DNA of 64,000 bases from Candidatus Latescibacterota bacterium. GTDB lineage: Bacteria; Latescibacterota; UBA2968; UBA8231. Location: contig JAJDUT010000114.1 of NCBI GenBank assembly GCA_022826515.1, forward strand, positions 1 through 64,000, in the 5' to 3' direction. Shown piece by piece: positions 1-9,420 of the stretch. Position 1 is the first letter of the stretch, and each line of letters begins with the position of its first letter. The position numbers and the translations under genes were made by a program. Under the pieces are notes generated by a model, which worked only from the letters and a program-made list of their open reading frames with translations, ran no database searches and was not told the origin of the DNA.

Positions 1-2388
1 CATGTCGCACAGATGGATGCTTTCAGGGGCATCGGGATCGACGCGGCGCACCAAGTTCTGGTAGATGCTTTCAGTGATAAAGGGCAAGACCGGGGCTAGG
101 GCCTTGATGAAGGTCACTAGCACCCGATAGAGGGTGTCGTATGCGGCCTCCTTGTCTTGATCGTCTTCGGACTTCCAGAAGCGGCGGCGGCTGCGGCGGA
201 TGTACCAGTTGGTCAGCTTCTCGATAAAAGCCACCATCGCCGGGACTGTGCGATAGAGCCGGTAGGCTTCCATTTCGGCGTTGAGGTCGTGGAGCAGGGT
301 CTGCAACTCCGAAAGAATCCAGCGGTCGAGGCGGTGGTCGAGCGTCCGAGTGCGGCTCTCGTCTGGCGTCCAGCCGTCAATGGTCGCGTAGGTGACGAAG
401 AAGCTATAGGCATTCCACAAGGGAATGATGACATCGCGCAGGCTCTGCTTGATGCCCTCTTCGGTCATACGCATCTCTTCTGCCTTCATGGCCGGCGAGT
501 TGAGTAGGTAGAGGCGCAGGGCATCCGCACCGTAGGTCTCGAGCATCTCAGCCGGATCGGGATAGTTCTTCAAGCGCTTGCTCAGCTTGCGTCCGTCGGC
601 GGCTAGCAGCATGCCGCCGACGATGCAGTTGTGGAAAGCCGGCTTGTCGAACAAGGCCGCGGCCAAGATCGTCAGGGTGTAGAACCACCCTCGGGTCTGA
701 TCTAGGTTCTCGGAGATGAAGTTGGCTGGGAAAGAGGCTTCAAAGTCCTCGCGCCGCCCAAAGGGGTAGTGGCTTTGCGCGTACGGCATGGACCCAGACT
801 CGAACCAGCAGTCGAGTACTTCGGACACGCGCCGCAGCGAGCCGTTCCCCGACGGCGCTGGGATCTCGAGGTCGTCGATGAAGTGCTTGTGCAGGTCATC
901 GACTTCGCGTCCGGTGAGTTCGCACAACTCCTCGCGGCTGCCGACGCACACGGCTTCGCCTGTCTCCTCATTGCGCCAAATTGGCAGCGGCGTTCCCCAG
1001 TAGCGGTTGCGGCTGACGGCCCAGTCCGGTGCCGACTCAATGCCCTTACCGAAGCGGCCATCGCGGATGTGCTCGGGAATCCACCAGATCTGCTGATTGG
1101 CGGCGAGCATCTTCTCCTTTACTTCGCCTTCGATTTTTACGAACCAAGTGGAGATCGTGCGGTAGATGAGGGGCGAGTCGCAGCGCCAGCAGAAGGGGTA
1201 CGAGTGCTCGATGGAGCCCTCGGAGAATAGCTGGCCCGAGGCGCGCAGGCGGCGGATGATGGGCGTATCGGTGTCCTTTACGAAAGTGCCCGCAAAGTCT
1301 GGGAGCTCGTCGGTGAAGCAGCAGTCGGCGTCGATGGGGCAGACTACGGGCAAGCCCTCGGCCAGACCGAGTTGGTAATCGTCCTCGCCGAAGCCCGGGG
1401 CAATGTGGACGATGCCGGTGCCGTCGTCGGTGGACACGAAGTCGGCTGTTACGACGCGGAAAGCGCCCTCGTCGGCATGGCTGGCGAAGTAGGAGAACAA
1501 AGGCTCGTAGCGTAGCCCGACGAGGTCTTCGACGGCGACTGGCGTTACCTTGGCGATTTCGCTGTCGTGCCGACGGAAAAGGCCCTCGACGAGGGAAGCG
1601 GCGAGGATTAACTGCTCTCCGTCGCCGGTGGTGACGCGCACGTAGTCGATGTCGCGGCCGACGGCCAAGCCCATGTTGGAGGGCAGAGTCCACGGGGTCG
1701 TCGTCCAAGCGAGCAGGGACAGGCGCGGCTCGCCGACGACGCGGAAGCGCACCGTGATCGACGGGTCCTGCGTGTCTTGGTAGCCTTGGTTGACCTCGAA
1801 GTTCGACAGCGGTGTCGCGCAGCGAGGACAGTAGGCGAGGGACTTGTAGCCTTCATAAACGAGCCCCTTGTCCCATAGAGACTTGAACACCCACCATACG
1901 GACTCCATGAAATCGGGGTCCATCGTCCGGTACTGGTTGTCCCAGTCAACCCAGCGCCCGAGCCGTTCAATCAGCCTTTGCCACTCGGCCGTGTAGCGCA
2001 GCACCAAATCTCGGCAGGACTCGTTGAACTGGGACACGCCGTATTCGAGAATGTCGCGCCGCGACCCGAGCCCGAGCTGCTGTTCAGCTTCGTTTTCGAC
2101 GGGTAGGCCGTGGCAGTCCCAGCCCCAGCGGCGCTCGACCCGGTAGCCGCGCATCGTCCAGTAACGGGGCACCACGTCCTTGGTAATGGACGCTAGCAGG
2201 TGTCCGTAGTGAGGTAGGCCGGTTGCAAAGGGCGGCCCGTCGTAGAACCGAAAAGGGCGATCAATGGAGCGGGCATCGACGGATTTGCGGTACAGGTTGC
2301 CGTCGCGCCAGAACTCGAGAATGTGGCGCTCCTGAGCGGGAAAATCTACTTGAGATGGAACTGGGGCAAAAGGGGTTTGGGGTGCCAT
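1..2388 (-). CDS. ileS: Isoleucyl-tRNA synthetase, C-terminal part outside the window
   Basis: Charges tRNA-Ile with isoleucine in the cytoplasm. About 796 residues are visible, from the ATG at 2388 to the window edge; the family is usually about 1,000-1,050 residues, so the C-terminal anticodon-binding part is missing because of the window boundary and the gene need not be broken. The class I HIGH motif reads HYGH near residue 60, in a PPFATGLPHYGH context. The KMSKS loop reads KLSKR at residues 601-605 followed by LKNYPDP, the form seen in the eukaryote-like (type 2) IleRS subgroup. That subgroup is often associated with mupirocin tolerance, which is an inference only. It starts 2 bases after the yggT stop, so the two are probably co-transcribed. 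Confidence 0.96.
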   Translation of the reverse strand, partial: MAPQTPFAPVPSQVDFPAQERHILEFWRDGNLYRKSVDARSIDRPFRFYDGPPFATGLPHYGHLLASITKDVVPRYWTMRGYRVERRWGWDCHGLPVENEAEQQLGLGSRRDILEYGVSQFNESCRDLVLRYTAEWQRLIERLGRWVDWDNQYRTMDPDFMESVWWVFKSLWDKGLVYEGYKSLAYCPRCATPLSNFEVNQGYQDTQDPSITVRFRVVGEPRLSLLAWTTTPWTLPSNMGLAVGRDIDYVRVTTGDGEQLILAASLVEGLFRRHDSEIAKVTPVAVEDLVGLRYEPLFSYFASHADEGAFRVVTADFVSTDDGTGIVHIAPGFGEDDYQLGLAEGLPVVCPIDADCCFTDELPDFAGTFVKDTDTPIIRRLRASGQLFSEGSIEHSYPFCWRCDSPLIYRTISTWFVKIEGEVKEKMLAANQQIWWIPEHIRDGRFGKGIESAPDWAVSRNRYWGTPLPIWRNEETGEAVCVGSREELCELTGREVDDLHKHFIDDLEIPAPSGNGSLRRVSEVLDCWFESGSMPYAQSHYPFGRREDFEASFPANFISENLDQTRGWFYTLTILAAALFDKPAFHNCIVGGMLLAADGRKLSKRLKNYPDPAEMLETYGADALRLYLLNSPAMKAEEMRMTEEGIKQSLRDVIIPLWNAYSFFVTYATIDGWTPDESRTRTLDHRLDRWILSELQTLLHDLNAEMEAYRLYRTVPAMVAFIEKLTNWYIRRSRRRFWKSEDDQDKEAAYDTLYRVLVTFIKALAPVLPFITESIYQNLVRRVDPDAPESIHLCDM

Positions 2389-2390
2389 GC

Positions 2391-2684
2391 TCATTCGGCT
2401 GCGGGGAAGATATTGTGGAGGAAGACGACGACGAGCCTGAGCAGAAAAAACAGGACTATCGGCGTAAAGTCTATGCCGGTTGACCAGAAAAACCTCGGCA
2501 AGAAAGAGCGCACTGTATCGAGGGCAGGATCGGTGACGCCGCGCAGGAATTGGACGAGTGGGTTGTGGGGGCTGGGATTAAACCACGAGATCAGCACCCG
2601 GATGAGGACCACATAGCTGTAGATCGTGATGAGACCAATGAGGAGGCCCTTGACGTCTGTAAAAAAACCGCCGAAATCGAACAC
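2391..2684 (-). CDS. yggT: YggT family membrane protein
   Basis: A 97-residue integral membrane protein with two strongly hydrophobic segments (roughly residues 8-30 and 72-92) separated by a short loop with the family-typical pattern SWFNPSPHNPLVQFLRGVTDP. YggT proteins have no firmly established biochemical role; they have been linked to osmotic tolerance and to cell-division or envelope functions in various bacteria. The position between yggS and ileS matches a widespread gene order, which supports the assignment. A purine-rich stretch reading AGGAGAT precedes the ATG at 2684. Confidence 0.9.
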   Translation of the reverse strand: MFDFGGFFTDVKGLLIGLITIYSYVVLIRVLISWFNPSPHNPLVQFLRGVTDPALDTVRSFLPRFFWSTGIDFTPIVLFFLLRLVVVFLHNIFPAAE

Positions 2685-2700
2685 GATTATCTCCTGTGCA

Positions 2701-3393
2701 TCAGGTCGGCCGCGGGCCGAAGATGGCCGTGCCGAGGCGCAATAGATTGGCCCCTTCGGCTATGGCGAGTTCAAAGTCGCCGCTCATGCCCATAGACAGA
2801 TAGTCCACGGACACACCCGCAAATTCGCACTCGGCGACTTTTTCGCCAAGCTCGCGCAAGGTCCGAAAGCAGCCCCGGACTGTGGACTCATCCTCGCTGT
2901 GGGCGGCAATGGTCATCAGGCCGCGAATTCGCAAGTGCGGCAGCGGCGCGAGGGCTGCGACTAGATCGACGAGCTGATCGGGTGCTACTCCCGCTTGGCT
3001 CAGGCTGCCGGCCGTGTTTACCTGCAAGAGCACCTCGATGGTGCGGTCGGCCTGCTCGGCGCGGCGACTGAGTGCTCGCGCTAATCGGGCGGAATCGACC
3101 GATTGCACGAGGTCGAAAAGCTCGACGGCCCGCCCGGCTTTATTCGTCTGCAAGTGGCCGACGAAGTGCCAAGCGAGGGGCGCGGCGACCTGTGGGCGCT
3201 TGACTGCTGCTTCTTGGATGCGATTTTCGCCCACGAGGCGCAAGCCACAGGCGTAAGCGGCTTCGATTTCGCGTGCGCTGCGCGTTTTGCTGACGGCGAC
3301 GACCTCAATCGCGCTTGCTGCGCGCCCGCTGCGCTCGGCCGCCCGCTCAATGCGGGTGCGCAGTAATTCCCAGTTGTCGCGGATGTGGTCCAT
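2701..3393 (-). CDS. yggS: YggS/PROSC family pyridoxal-phosphate homeostasis protein
   Basis: A 230-residue cytosolic single-domain PLP-binding protein of the alanine-racemase fold III type that controls free pyridoxal phosphate and affects amino-acid pools. The PLP lysine is K36 in VAVSKT; the family signatures GENRIQEA, HFVGHLQTNK and LSMGMSGDFELAIAEG are all present. It ends 16 bases before yggT. The 67-base gap upstream, toward the transporter gene, is AT-rich next to the start and could hold a secondary promoter, but I could not fix one. Confidence 0.95.
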   Translation of the reverse strand: MDHIRDNWELLRTRIERAAERSGRAASAIEVVAVSKTRSAREIEAAYACGLRLVGENRIQEAAVKRPQVAAPLAWHFVGHLQTNKAGRAVELFDLVQSVDSARLARALSRRAEQADRTIEVLLQVNTAGSLSQAGVAPDQLVDLVAALAPLPHLRIRGLMTIAAHSEDESTVRGCFRTLRELGEKVAECEFAGVSVDYLSMGMSGDFELAIAEGANLLRLGTAIFGPRPT

Positions 3394-3460
3394 ACAAAAA
3401 TATCTAGACTATTAAAGATACGAATCAGCCTAGTTGGACACAAACCAACAGCGGCTCGGC

Positions 3461-4672
3461 TCAGACCGTCGCGCCGTCTTCTACAGAGCGGGCCTTTTCT
3501 GCAGCGCTAAGGCTTTCATCTACGAGCAATGACAAGGAGGAGAAAAACAGGGTCGAAACGAGAATGTCCAAGAACACGGCCTGCGCCAACAGACCCTCGG
3601 CCCCTACGTAGGGGGCCAGCCCGTGCGGGCCGCAGAACAACTCGAACAGCAACGCGCCTCGCGGCAGGAGCCGCCAGCCAATACGCCGCCCTAGATGAGG
3701 GCCGGGTAGCGGGTAGTACGCCATGGGAGTCAGTCCTCGCAAAAGCAGCGGTACGGCCACTAGGACGAGCGCGGCCTCGTACAGCCCGTCCGCGGGTGGC
3801 CACAGTGCGCCGAGGTCGAGCGCGGTCCCCAAGAGTGCGAAAAAGAGCATGAAGGCCACTGGTGCGCCCCGGTGCAGTAGCAACCGCACGCGGCGGCTTT
3901 GCTGCTTGTCCTGCACGAGGCCTGCCACCAACCCGCAGGGCAAGGCCATCAGCCCGAGGATCTCCAGCGCGAGAGCCGATAAGAAAAAAGCCCCCACTAG
4001 GCTGGAGATTATAGTCGCGCTCGGGGTGACGAACCGACCTAAGAGGCGTAGCCCCAGCCCCAGCCCGCCGCCGGCCACAAGCGACAGGCCGACGCGCCCG
4101 ACCCATCCTGCGGCCCCAGTTTCCAGCAAGACCAGTGCTCCCCCCAACGCCCCGAGGGCGCAGCCTGTCCCCAACACGGCTAGCAGCAGCGCGCCGCGCC
4201 GGCCAAATTCTGGTACACCGGTGAAAGGCCCCCACAAGCTGGCCAGTGCGCCGAGGAGTACGGCTTGTTCCCAAGGTAGCCCGAGCAATGCGGTGGCCGC
4301 GGTCACTGCGGCAAAGACCAGCGCGGTCGCCGCCGCTACCAACCCAAGCGTGCGCCAGGCGTGCGTTGGCCATGTCACGTGCAACCCCACTTGGAATCCG
4401 ACTCCGAGGCCCGCCGTGAGAAAGAGCATTTGGTGCAGGGAGAACGCGTCTAGATCGACGAGTTGTAAGCCGCCGGTGCCCAGCAACATCCCGGCTCCGA
4501 TCCACCCCACCAGCGCTGGCAGGCGAATCGCCTGCGCCAGTTGGCCTCCAGCCGCGGCCAAGAGGGCCAGAGCACCCAACATCCACGCCGCGTCAAAGGG
4601 GGTGGAGCGATCCTGCGGCGGCCCGTAGTAAATCAAGAGCAGGACAAAGGCAGCTACTACTATCGTTTTCAT
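3461..4672 (-). CDS. CPA2-like polytopic membrane protein (cation/proton antiporter fold, acidic pair not seen)
   Basis: A 403-residue protein made almost entirely of hydrophobic helices (about 11-12), starting at ATG 4672. The pattern of short helices, GWIGAGMLLG and FFLSALALEILGL...GLVAGLV matches the sodium/hydrogen exchanger domain of the CPA2/Kef group. It lacks the cytoplasmic TrkA/RCK regulatory domain of Kef proteins. In the middle helix, where ion-exchanging members carry an ND or DD pair, this protein reads GTGCALGALG, and there is no Asn anywhere in the protein. It may therefore be a transporter with altered ion coupling, or non-transporting. It sits 28 bases after secDF within the minus-strand run. 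Family placement is by eye. Confidence 0.7.
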   Translation of the reverse strand: MKTIVVAAFVLLLIYYGPPQDRSTPFDAAWMLGALALLAAAGGQLAQAIRLPALVGWIGAGMLLGTGGLQLVDLDAFSLHQMLFLTAGLGVGFQVGLHVTWPTHAWRTLGLVAAATALVFAAVTAATALLGLPWEQAVLLGALASLWGPFTGVPEFGRRGALLLAVLGTGCALGALGGALVLLETGAAGWVGRVGLSLVAGGGLGLGLRLLGRFVTPSATIISSLVGAFFLSALALEILGLMALPCGLVAGLVQDKQQSRRVRLLLHRGAPVAFMLFFALLGTALDLGALWPPADGLYEAALVLVAVPLLLRGLTPMAYYPLPGPHLGRRIGWRLLPRGALLFELFCGPHGLAPYVGAEGLLAQAVFLDILVSTLFFSSLSLLVDESLSAAEKARSVEDGATV

Positions 4673-4700
4673 GGCGAGAAGCGGTCCCGCCCAGCTAACT

Positions 4701-7223
4701 TTAGTCGGCCCCTTTGGCGGCGGCCCGCTGTTGGCCTAAGTAGAGCACTGGGCTGGCGACGAATACAGACGAATAGGTGCCGACTACGACGCCGATCATC
4801 AAGGTGATGGTAAAGTCGCGGTTGACTTCGCCGCCAAAGATCATCAGCACCAGCACTGCCATAAGGGTCGTTGCCGAAGTGATCAGCGTGCGGCTCAGGC
4901 ACTCGTTGATGCTCTGGTTGACCGTGCCGTCAAAGCCCTGCCGACGGGCCGTGTGCAGGTTTTCGCGGATGCGGTCGAAGACCACGATTGTGTCGTTGAG
5001 CGAGTAGCCGACAATGGCCAGCAGGGCAGCAACCACCGCGAGGGTAATCTCAATGTCGAAGAGCGAGAGCAGCCCGAGGGTGATGAGCACGTCGTGGAAG
5101 AGCGCGACGACCGCGGCAATCCCGTAGAGGAAGCGGTGGAAGCGCCAAGCCATGTAGATTAGGATCAGCGCCAGTGCCACCAGCACCGCGCGCACGGCCG
5201 CGTTGCTCAGTTCGCTGCCGATTTTGGGACCGACCTTTTCTTGGCGTCGGATCCACTCCATCTCTTCGATGCTGGAGGCAAATCCGGCCTCGAGTACCCC
5301 CATAATGCCATCGGCCACCTCAGTGCCTGCTCCGCTCTCGCTGACGCGGATGAGGATGTCGTTTTCCGAGCCGAACTGCTTGATCTCGCTCTTGCTCAGG
5401 TCGATCTCGGCATCGCCCACGGGGACGCGGCCGAGCTGGCTGCGGATATCCTCGACTTTTACGGCTGGATCGAAGTGCAACTCCAGCAAGGTGCCGCCGG
5501 CAAAGTCAATGCCCTGCCGGATGCCATTGATGCCCAAGATGGAGACGATGCCGATGAGCAGCACAGCCGCCGAGGTGCCAAAACCAATGTTGCGCAGCGA
5601 AAGGAAGCGGATGTTCAAATTGGAGAACAGTCCAACGGGCCCGATGCTCAAGCTCGATTGCTCCGATTTCCGGGTAATCAGTTCGAAGATCGTGCGGGTT
5701 ACAAAGAAGGCCGTAAAGAGGCTGGAGATGATGCCGATGCACAGGGTCAGGGCAAAGCCGCGGATCGGCCCGGTGCCGAACTGATAGAGCACGATGCCGA
5801 CGAGGAACGTGGTTACGTTGGCGTCGATGATGGCCGAAAGCGCGTGGCCGTAGCCGGAATCAATGGCCGCGCGCACGGTCTTGCCCGAGCGCAACTCTTC
5901 GCGGATGCGCTCGAAGATCAGCACATTGGCGTCAACGGCCATGCCGATGGTCAGGATGATGCCGGCAATGCCGGGCAAGGTCAGCGTGGCGTGAAAACCG
6001 GCTAGGACCGCCATGATGAAAAGCATGTTGAGCAGCAGAGCGCAGTCGGCGATCAGCCCGGCCGCTCGGTAGTAGAGGACCATGAAGATCACGACCAGTA
6101 CCATGCTATAGATGGCTGCGGTCTTGCCTTGTTCGATGGAGTCGCGTCCCAGCGAGGGGCCGACCGTGCGGTCTTCGATGATCTCGACTTCGGCTGGTAG
6201 TGCACCGGCCCGCAGCACGATGGCGAGGTCTTTGGCTTCTTCTTGGGTGCCGCTGCCGGTGATGATACCGCGACCCTCGCTGATTTTGTTTTGGATGGTC
6301 GGGGCCGAGTACACGGATTCGTCGAGGACGATGGCCATGCGCTCGCCGATGTGCGAACCCGTGATGCGGCTGAAGAGCCGTACTCCTTCGTCGGTAGTCG
6401 AGAAATTGACGATGGGCTGGCCCATGTACTCTACTACTTGGCCGATGGAGACAAAGGCGTCCTGAATCATGTGCCCGGTCATCTCCGGCCTTTTGCGCAC
6501 CAAGTAGAGGAAGTAAAACTCATTGCCCTCGGCTCCGGCGGGCTTGCTCGAAAAGAGGAATTCCACGTCTGCGGGGATGAGTTCTCGAGCTTCTGGAGTG
6601 TTGAGCAAGTTCTTGACGCGCTGCAAGTCTCGGCCCGAGACCGTGAGGTCTTCTCCTGCACCGCTGAGCATGGAGGAGAGGGGGGTGCTTTCTGCTGTGG
6701 AGGAAAGGAGGAGGTCTTCTTCTTCCTCTTCTTCCTCTTCTTGCGGAGCTAGCACTTGGTCGATGCGCTGGATCAAGCGGGTGCGATCCTCAGCGGGTTC
6801 GAGGAGCTGGAATTCGAGCAGCGCGGTTTGGCCCACTAGATCTTTAGCGCGTTGCACGTCTTGGACGCCGGGCAACTCGATGATGATGCGGTTTTCGCCT
6901 TGGCGCTGAATAGTCGGCTCGGCCACCCCAAACTGATCGACGCGGTTGCGGATGACTTCCTGGGCTTGGGCGACTGCATCTTGGGCTTCCTGCTGCTCCA
7001 TACCCTCGGTTTTGACCTCTAGGACGAGGTGGATGCCGCCCTGCAAATCCAGCCCCAAATTGAGCGAGCGCTTTTTCAGATCGACGAGTTGCCCGGGAGA
7101 TTTTAGCTCCATGGCCTCTCGCTCGTCGTCCGCCATACTGTAAAATTCCACGCTCGGCAGCAGGTAGTACACTGCCGCGGCGATCAGTGCCACGATCAGC
7201 ACGAGTCTTCGATTGCGTTTCAT
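4701..7223 (-). CDS. secDF: Fused protein translocase subunit SecDF
   Basis: An inner-membrane protein that uses proton motive force to pull proteins through SecYEG during export. At 840 residues it contains SecD (N-terminal TM, periplasmic P1 domain with GLDLQGGIHLVLEV, then five TM helices with GMAVDANVLIFERIREEL) joined to SecF (GIDFAGGTLLELHF, GYSLNDTIVVFDRIRENL). Fused SecDF is common in Bacteroidota and some Firmicutes, while many other bacteria have separate genes. An unusual acidic tract of eight consecutive glutamates lies in the periplasmic domain near residue 150, coded by a GAA/GAG-rich stretch around 6720-6750. It begins 18 bases after apbE. Confidence 0.96.
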   Translation of the reverse strand: MKRNRRLVLIVALIAAAVYYLLPSVEFYSMADDEREAMELKSPGQLVDLKKRSLNLGLDLQGGIHLVLEVKTEGMEQQEAQDAVAQAQEVIRNRVDQFGVAEPTIQRQGENRIIIELPGVQDVQRAKDLVGQTALLEFQLLEPAEDRTRLIQRIDQVLAPQEEEEEEEEDLLLSSTAESTPLSSMLSGAGEDLTVSGRDLQRVKNLLNTPEARELIPADVEFLFSSKPAGAEGNEFYFLYLVRKRPEMTGHMIQDAFVSIGQVVEYMGQPIVNFSTTDEGVRLFSRITGSHIGERMAIVLDESVYSAPTIQNKISEGRGIITGSGTQEEAKDLAIVLRAGALPAEVEIIEDRTVGPSLGRDSIEQGKTAAIYSMVLVVIFMVLYYRAAGLIADCALLLNMLFIMAVLAGFHATLTLPGIAGIILTIGMAVDANVLIFERIREELRSGKTVRAAIDSGYGHALSAIIDANVTTFLVGIVLYQFGTGPIRGFALTLCIGIISSLFTAFFVTRTIFELITRKSEQSSLSIGPVGLFSNLNIRFLSLRNIGFGTSAAVLLIGIVSILGINGIRQGIDFAGGTLLELHFDPAVKVEDIRSQLGRVPVGDAEIDLSKSEIKQFGSENDILIRVSESGAGTEVADGIMGVLEAGFASSIEEMEWIRRQEKVGPKIGSELSNAAVRAVLVALALILIYMAWRFHRFLYGIAAVVALFHDVLITLGLLSLFDIEITLAVVAALLAIVGYSLNDTIVVFDRIRENLHTARRQGFDGTVNQSINECLSRTLITSATTLMAVLVLMIFGGEVNRDFTITLMIGVVVGTYSSVFVASPVLYLGQQRAAAKGAD

Positions 7224-7241
7224 AAATTGGTCTTTACTCCG

Positions 7242-8279
7242 CTAGTGCCGAGCACAGCCCGGCGAAGGTTTGTTGCTATTGCAAAAGCGAAAGCGGTCGC
7301 GCAGCCCGGTTGATGCCCGGTGCATGAGTTGCCCGTCTCGCGCAAAGAAAATAAAGCCCTCGACGTTCGTTAGGCCCTCGACGAGCGCGAGCCCTTGCTC
7401 AGGCCCTAAGACGAAGACCGCGGTTGACAGAATGTCGGCGTCCAGTGCAGTCGCGGCCCACACAGTGGCGCTTATGCTAGCCCGCGCTGGATAGCCAGTC
7501 TTGGGGTCGAGCAGGTGGTGATAGCGCTCGCCTTCCCAATCAAAGTACTGCTCGTAGTCGCCCGAGGTCGCGATCGCCGCGAGCCCGAGGTCTTCTACTA
7601 CTAGGTATTGCTCTGGGTCGCGCGGGTGCTGCACCCCAAAAAGCCAAGGCCGTTCGTCTGGCTTTTCGCCCCAATAGCGAATGTCGCCCCCGGCCTCAAT
7701 AATCCCGGCCTCCACTTGCAACTCCTGCATGGCCGCCACGGCTTGGTCAACTGCGTAGCCTTTGGCCGCCGCCCCCAGATCCAACCGCAGTCCCGGTTTG
7801 TTGATCCGAAACGACTGGGCGGCAACTTCCAAGCCTTCGTAGCCCACCAACGTCAGCGCCGAATCGATCTGCGCCGGAGCAGGCGGCGCTGACGCAGCGG
7901 AGAAGTCCCACAGACTCGTCAACGCCCCCACCGTGCAGTCAAAAGCTCCATCGGTCAACGCGGCGAAGTGCTGGCTGCGCGTCAAGACCGCAATCAGCCC
8001 GGTCGAGCCGCGCGTTGGGGTGAGTTGCGCCTGCTGTTCTAACCGCCGCAAGGCACCGTCCTCGCGGTAGTGGCTCATCGCCGAATCGACGCGGGCGATC
8101 GCTGCGTACGCCGCCTCTAGGTGCGGGCGAACCACTGCTTCGTCTCCGTAGAGCTTGACCGTGACGAGGGTTCCCAACAAGAAGCGGTCGGCGCGCACCG
8201 GCACGGCGGGCTGGGGCGACGGCAGAAAGTACAGGACCACGGCCAAACCGCCGACGGCCAGCAGACTGCGCTTGAGCAT
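7242..8279 (-). CDS. apbE: FAD:protein FMN transferase (ApbE family)
   Basis: Transfers FMN from FAD to a Ser/Thr of target flavoproteins such as RnfG/NqrC-type subunits, outside the cytoplasmic membrane, with Mg2+ as cofactor. The protein is 345 residues with an N-terminal hydrophobic segment (residues 5-22) acting as export signal or anchor; I see no lipobox cysteine. Family features are the FLLGTLVTVKLYG start of the domain, AAAKGYAVDQ, a GGDIRYWG flavin-binding segment, HLLDPKTGYPA, and the metal-binding ALDADILSTAVFVLG. No Rnf/Nqr target is encoded in this window. It lies 12 bases after the prenyltransferase gene in the same run. Confidence 0.95.
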   Translation of the reverse strand: MLKRSLLAVGGLAVVLYFLPSPQPAVPVRADRFLLGTLVTVKLYGDEAVVRPHLEAAYAAIARVDSAMSHYREDGALRRLEQQAQLTPTRGSTGLIAVLTRSQHFAALTDGAFDCTVGALTSLWDFSAASAPPAPAQIDSALTLVGYEGLEVAAQSFRINKPGLRLDLGAAAKGYAVDQAVAAMQELQVEAGIIEAGGDIRYWGEKPDERPWLFGVQHPRDPEQYLVVEDLGLAAIATSGDYEQYFDWEGERYHHLLDPKTGYPARASISATVWAATALDADILSTAVFVLGPEQGLALVEGLTNVEGFIFFARDGQLMHRASTGLRDRFRFCNSNKPSPGCARH

Positions 8280-8291
8280 GGGCTGGTCGCG

Positions 8292-9260
8292 TCAATTGCT
8301 GCGTTCGACGACGAGCTGCACGGCTCGTTCTAGCGCGGAGCGGGCCGGGGATGGGGCCAGTACTTTTAGGCATTGCTGAGCTTGGGCGGCGTATTCGTGT
8401 GCGGTCTCGGTGGCGGCGGCGACTCCTCGGTACTCTTCGACAAAGGCCACGATCTGCGCCCATTCGGCTTCGTCTTTGTCGGGCCGGGTCAAAAGGGCCT
8501 CCATCTCGGCCCGCGCCGCTGAAGGGGCTTGCTGTAAGGCGCGTATCAATGGCAAGGTGATCTTGCCTTCGCGCAGGTCGTGTCCGACGGGCTTGCCCAT
8601 GGTCGCCTGATCGCTGGTGAGGTCGAGGATGTCGTCGGCGACTTGGAAGGCGCGGCCGAGCGATTCTCCGTAGCGCCCCATAGATTGCACGATCTCGTCT
8701 GATGCGCCGGCGAGAATCGCGCCAATCCGCGCTGCGGCCGAGATCAGGGAAGCCGTTTTGTCGCTGACCATGGCAAAATACGACTCTTCGCGCGTGTCGC
8801 ACTGAGTGCCGATCTGGATTTCAAAAATTTCGCCTATGCTCAGCCGCTCGGTGGCGTGCGCGACTGCGCTTAGGACCTGCAGATTGCCGATCTCGATCAG
8901 CAGGCGCAGGGCGCGTGCGAGCAGAAAGTCGCCCATGAGTACGGCGATCTGCCCGGTCCAACGCTCGTTGACCGTATCGCGGCCCCGGCGCACGGTTGCT
9001 GAATCTACTACGTCGTCGTGCGCCATGGTGGCGGCGTGAATCATTTCGACGGCTACAGCCGTGTCGATTAGCTGTTCGTTCCAGCGGCCAGACGCTTTAG
9101 CCACGAGCAGGATGAGGGCCGGCCGGAGGCGCTTGCCCTTGAGCGTGGCCATGTAGCGGGCAATGACGTGGACCAACTCGACATCGGCATTGAGTTCGGC
9201 GTTGAGCCGCTTTTCAAACCGGACCAGTTCTTGATCGATCAGACCTATACAGGGATCCAT
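8292..9260 (-). CDS. ispB: Trans-polyprenyl diphosphate synthase (IspB/HepT-type)
   Basis: Condenses isopentenyl diphosphate units onto an allylic primer to make the long prenyl tail of respiratory quinones. The 322-residue protein carries both aspartate-rich motifs: the first DDVVD at residues 82-86, and the second as DDILDLTSD followed by MGKPVGHDLREGK. KGKRLRP near residue 41 is the substrate-binding basic motif. Chain length (octa, nona or other) cannot be read from sequence alone, so the symbol is approximate. It is the first gene of the minus-strand run, behind a promoter-like sequence at 9310-9338. Confidence 0.9.
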   Translation of the reverse strand: MDPCIGLIDQELVRFEKRLNAELNADVELVHVIARYMATLKGKRLRPALILLVAKASGRWNEQLIDTAVAVEMIHAATMAHDDVVDSATVRRGRDTVNERWTGQIAVLMGDFLLARALRLLIEIGNLQVLSAVAHATERLSIGEIFEIQIGTQCDTREESYFAMVSDKTASLISAAARIGAILAGASDEIVQSMGRYGESLGRAFQVADDILDLTSDQATMGKPVGHDLREGKITLPLIRALQQAPSAARAEMEALLTRPDKDEAEWAQIVAFVEEYRGVAAATETAHEYAAQAQQCLKVLAPSPARSALERAVQLVVERSN

Positions 9261-9309
9261 GAGAAAGGCATCTGTCGAAATTAAATCGCTAAATAAATAG
9301 AAAATTTAG

Positions 9310-9338
9310 AAGCTAAGTATTGAAAATATGCCTGTCAA
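9310..9338 (-). promoter_or_regulatory. Sigma70-like promoter for the ispB-apbE-secDF run
   Basis: On the minus strand a perfect TTGACA (9333-9338) is followed after 17 bases by TAGCTT (9310-9315), about 50 bases upstream of the ispB start. The -35 matches 6/6 and the -10 only 3/6. The surrounding 9261-9330 stretch is markedly AT-rich, as expected for a promoter region. Confidence 0.4.
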
Positions 9339-9420
9339 TCTATGCACAGAGTGCTGGCAATGGATTGATTTCGCTCTATGGCTTATACTTGTCGCTTCAT
9401 TGCAACACGGGGAGACCGCT

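Noticed and set aside
157..2616. Several plus-strand open frames of 60-150 residues opposite ileS and yggT
   Set aside because: They are antisense to the strongly conserved IleRS and YggT frames, have no recognisable domains, and arise from the high GC content.
3723..4628. A 301-residue plus-strand open frame opposite the membrane-protein gene
   Set aside because: It is Arg/Pro/Ser/Thr-rich, typical of an antisense shadow of a hydrophobic gene, with no ribosome-binding site or domain.
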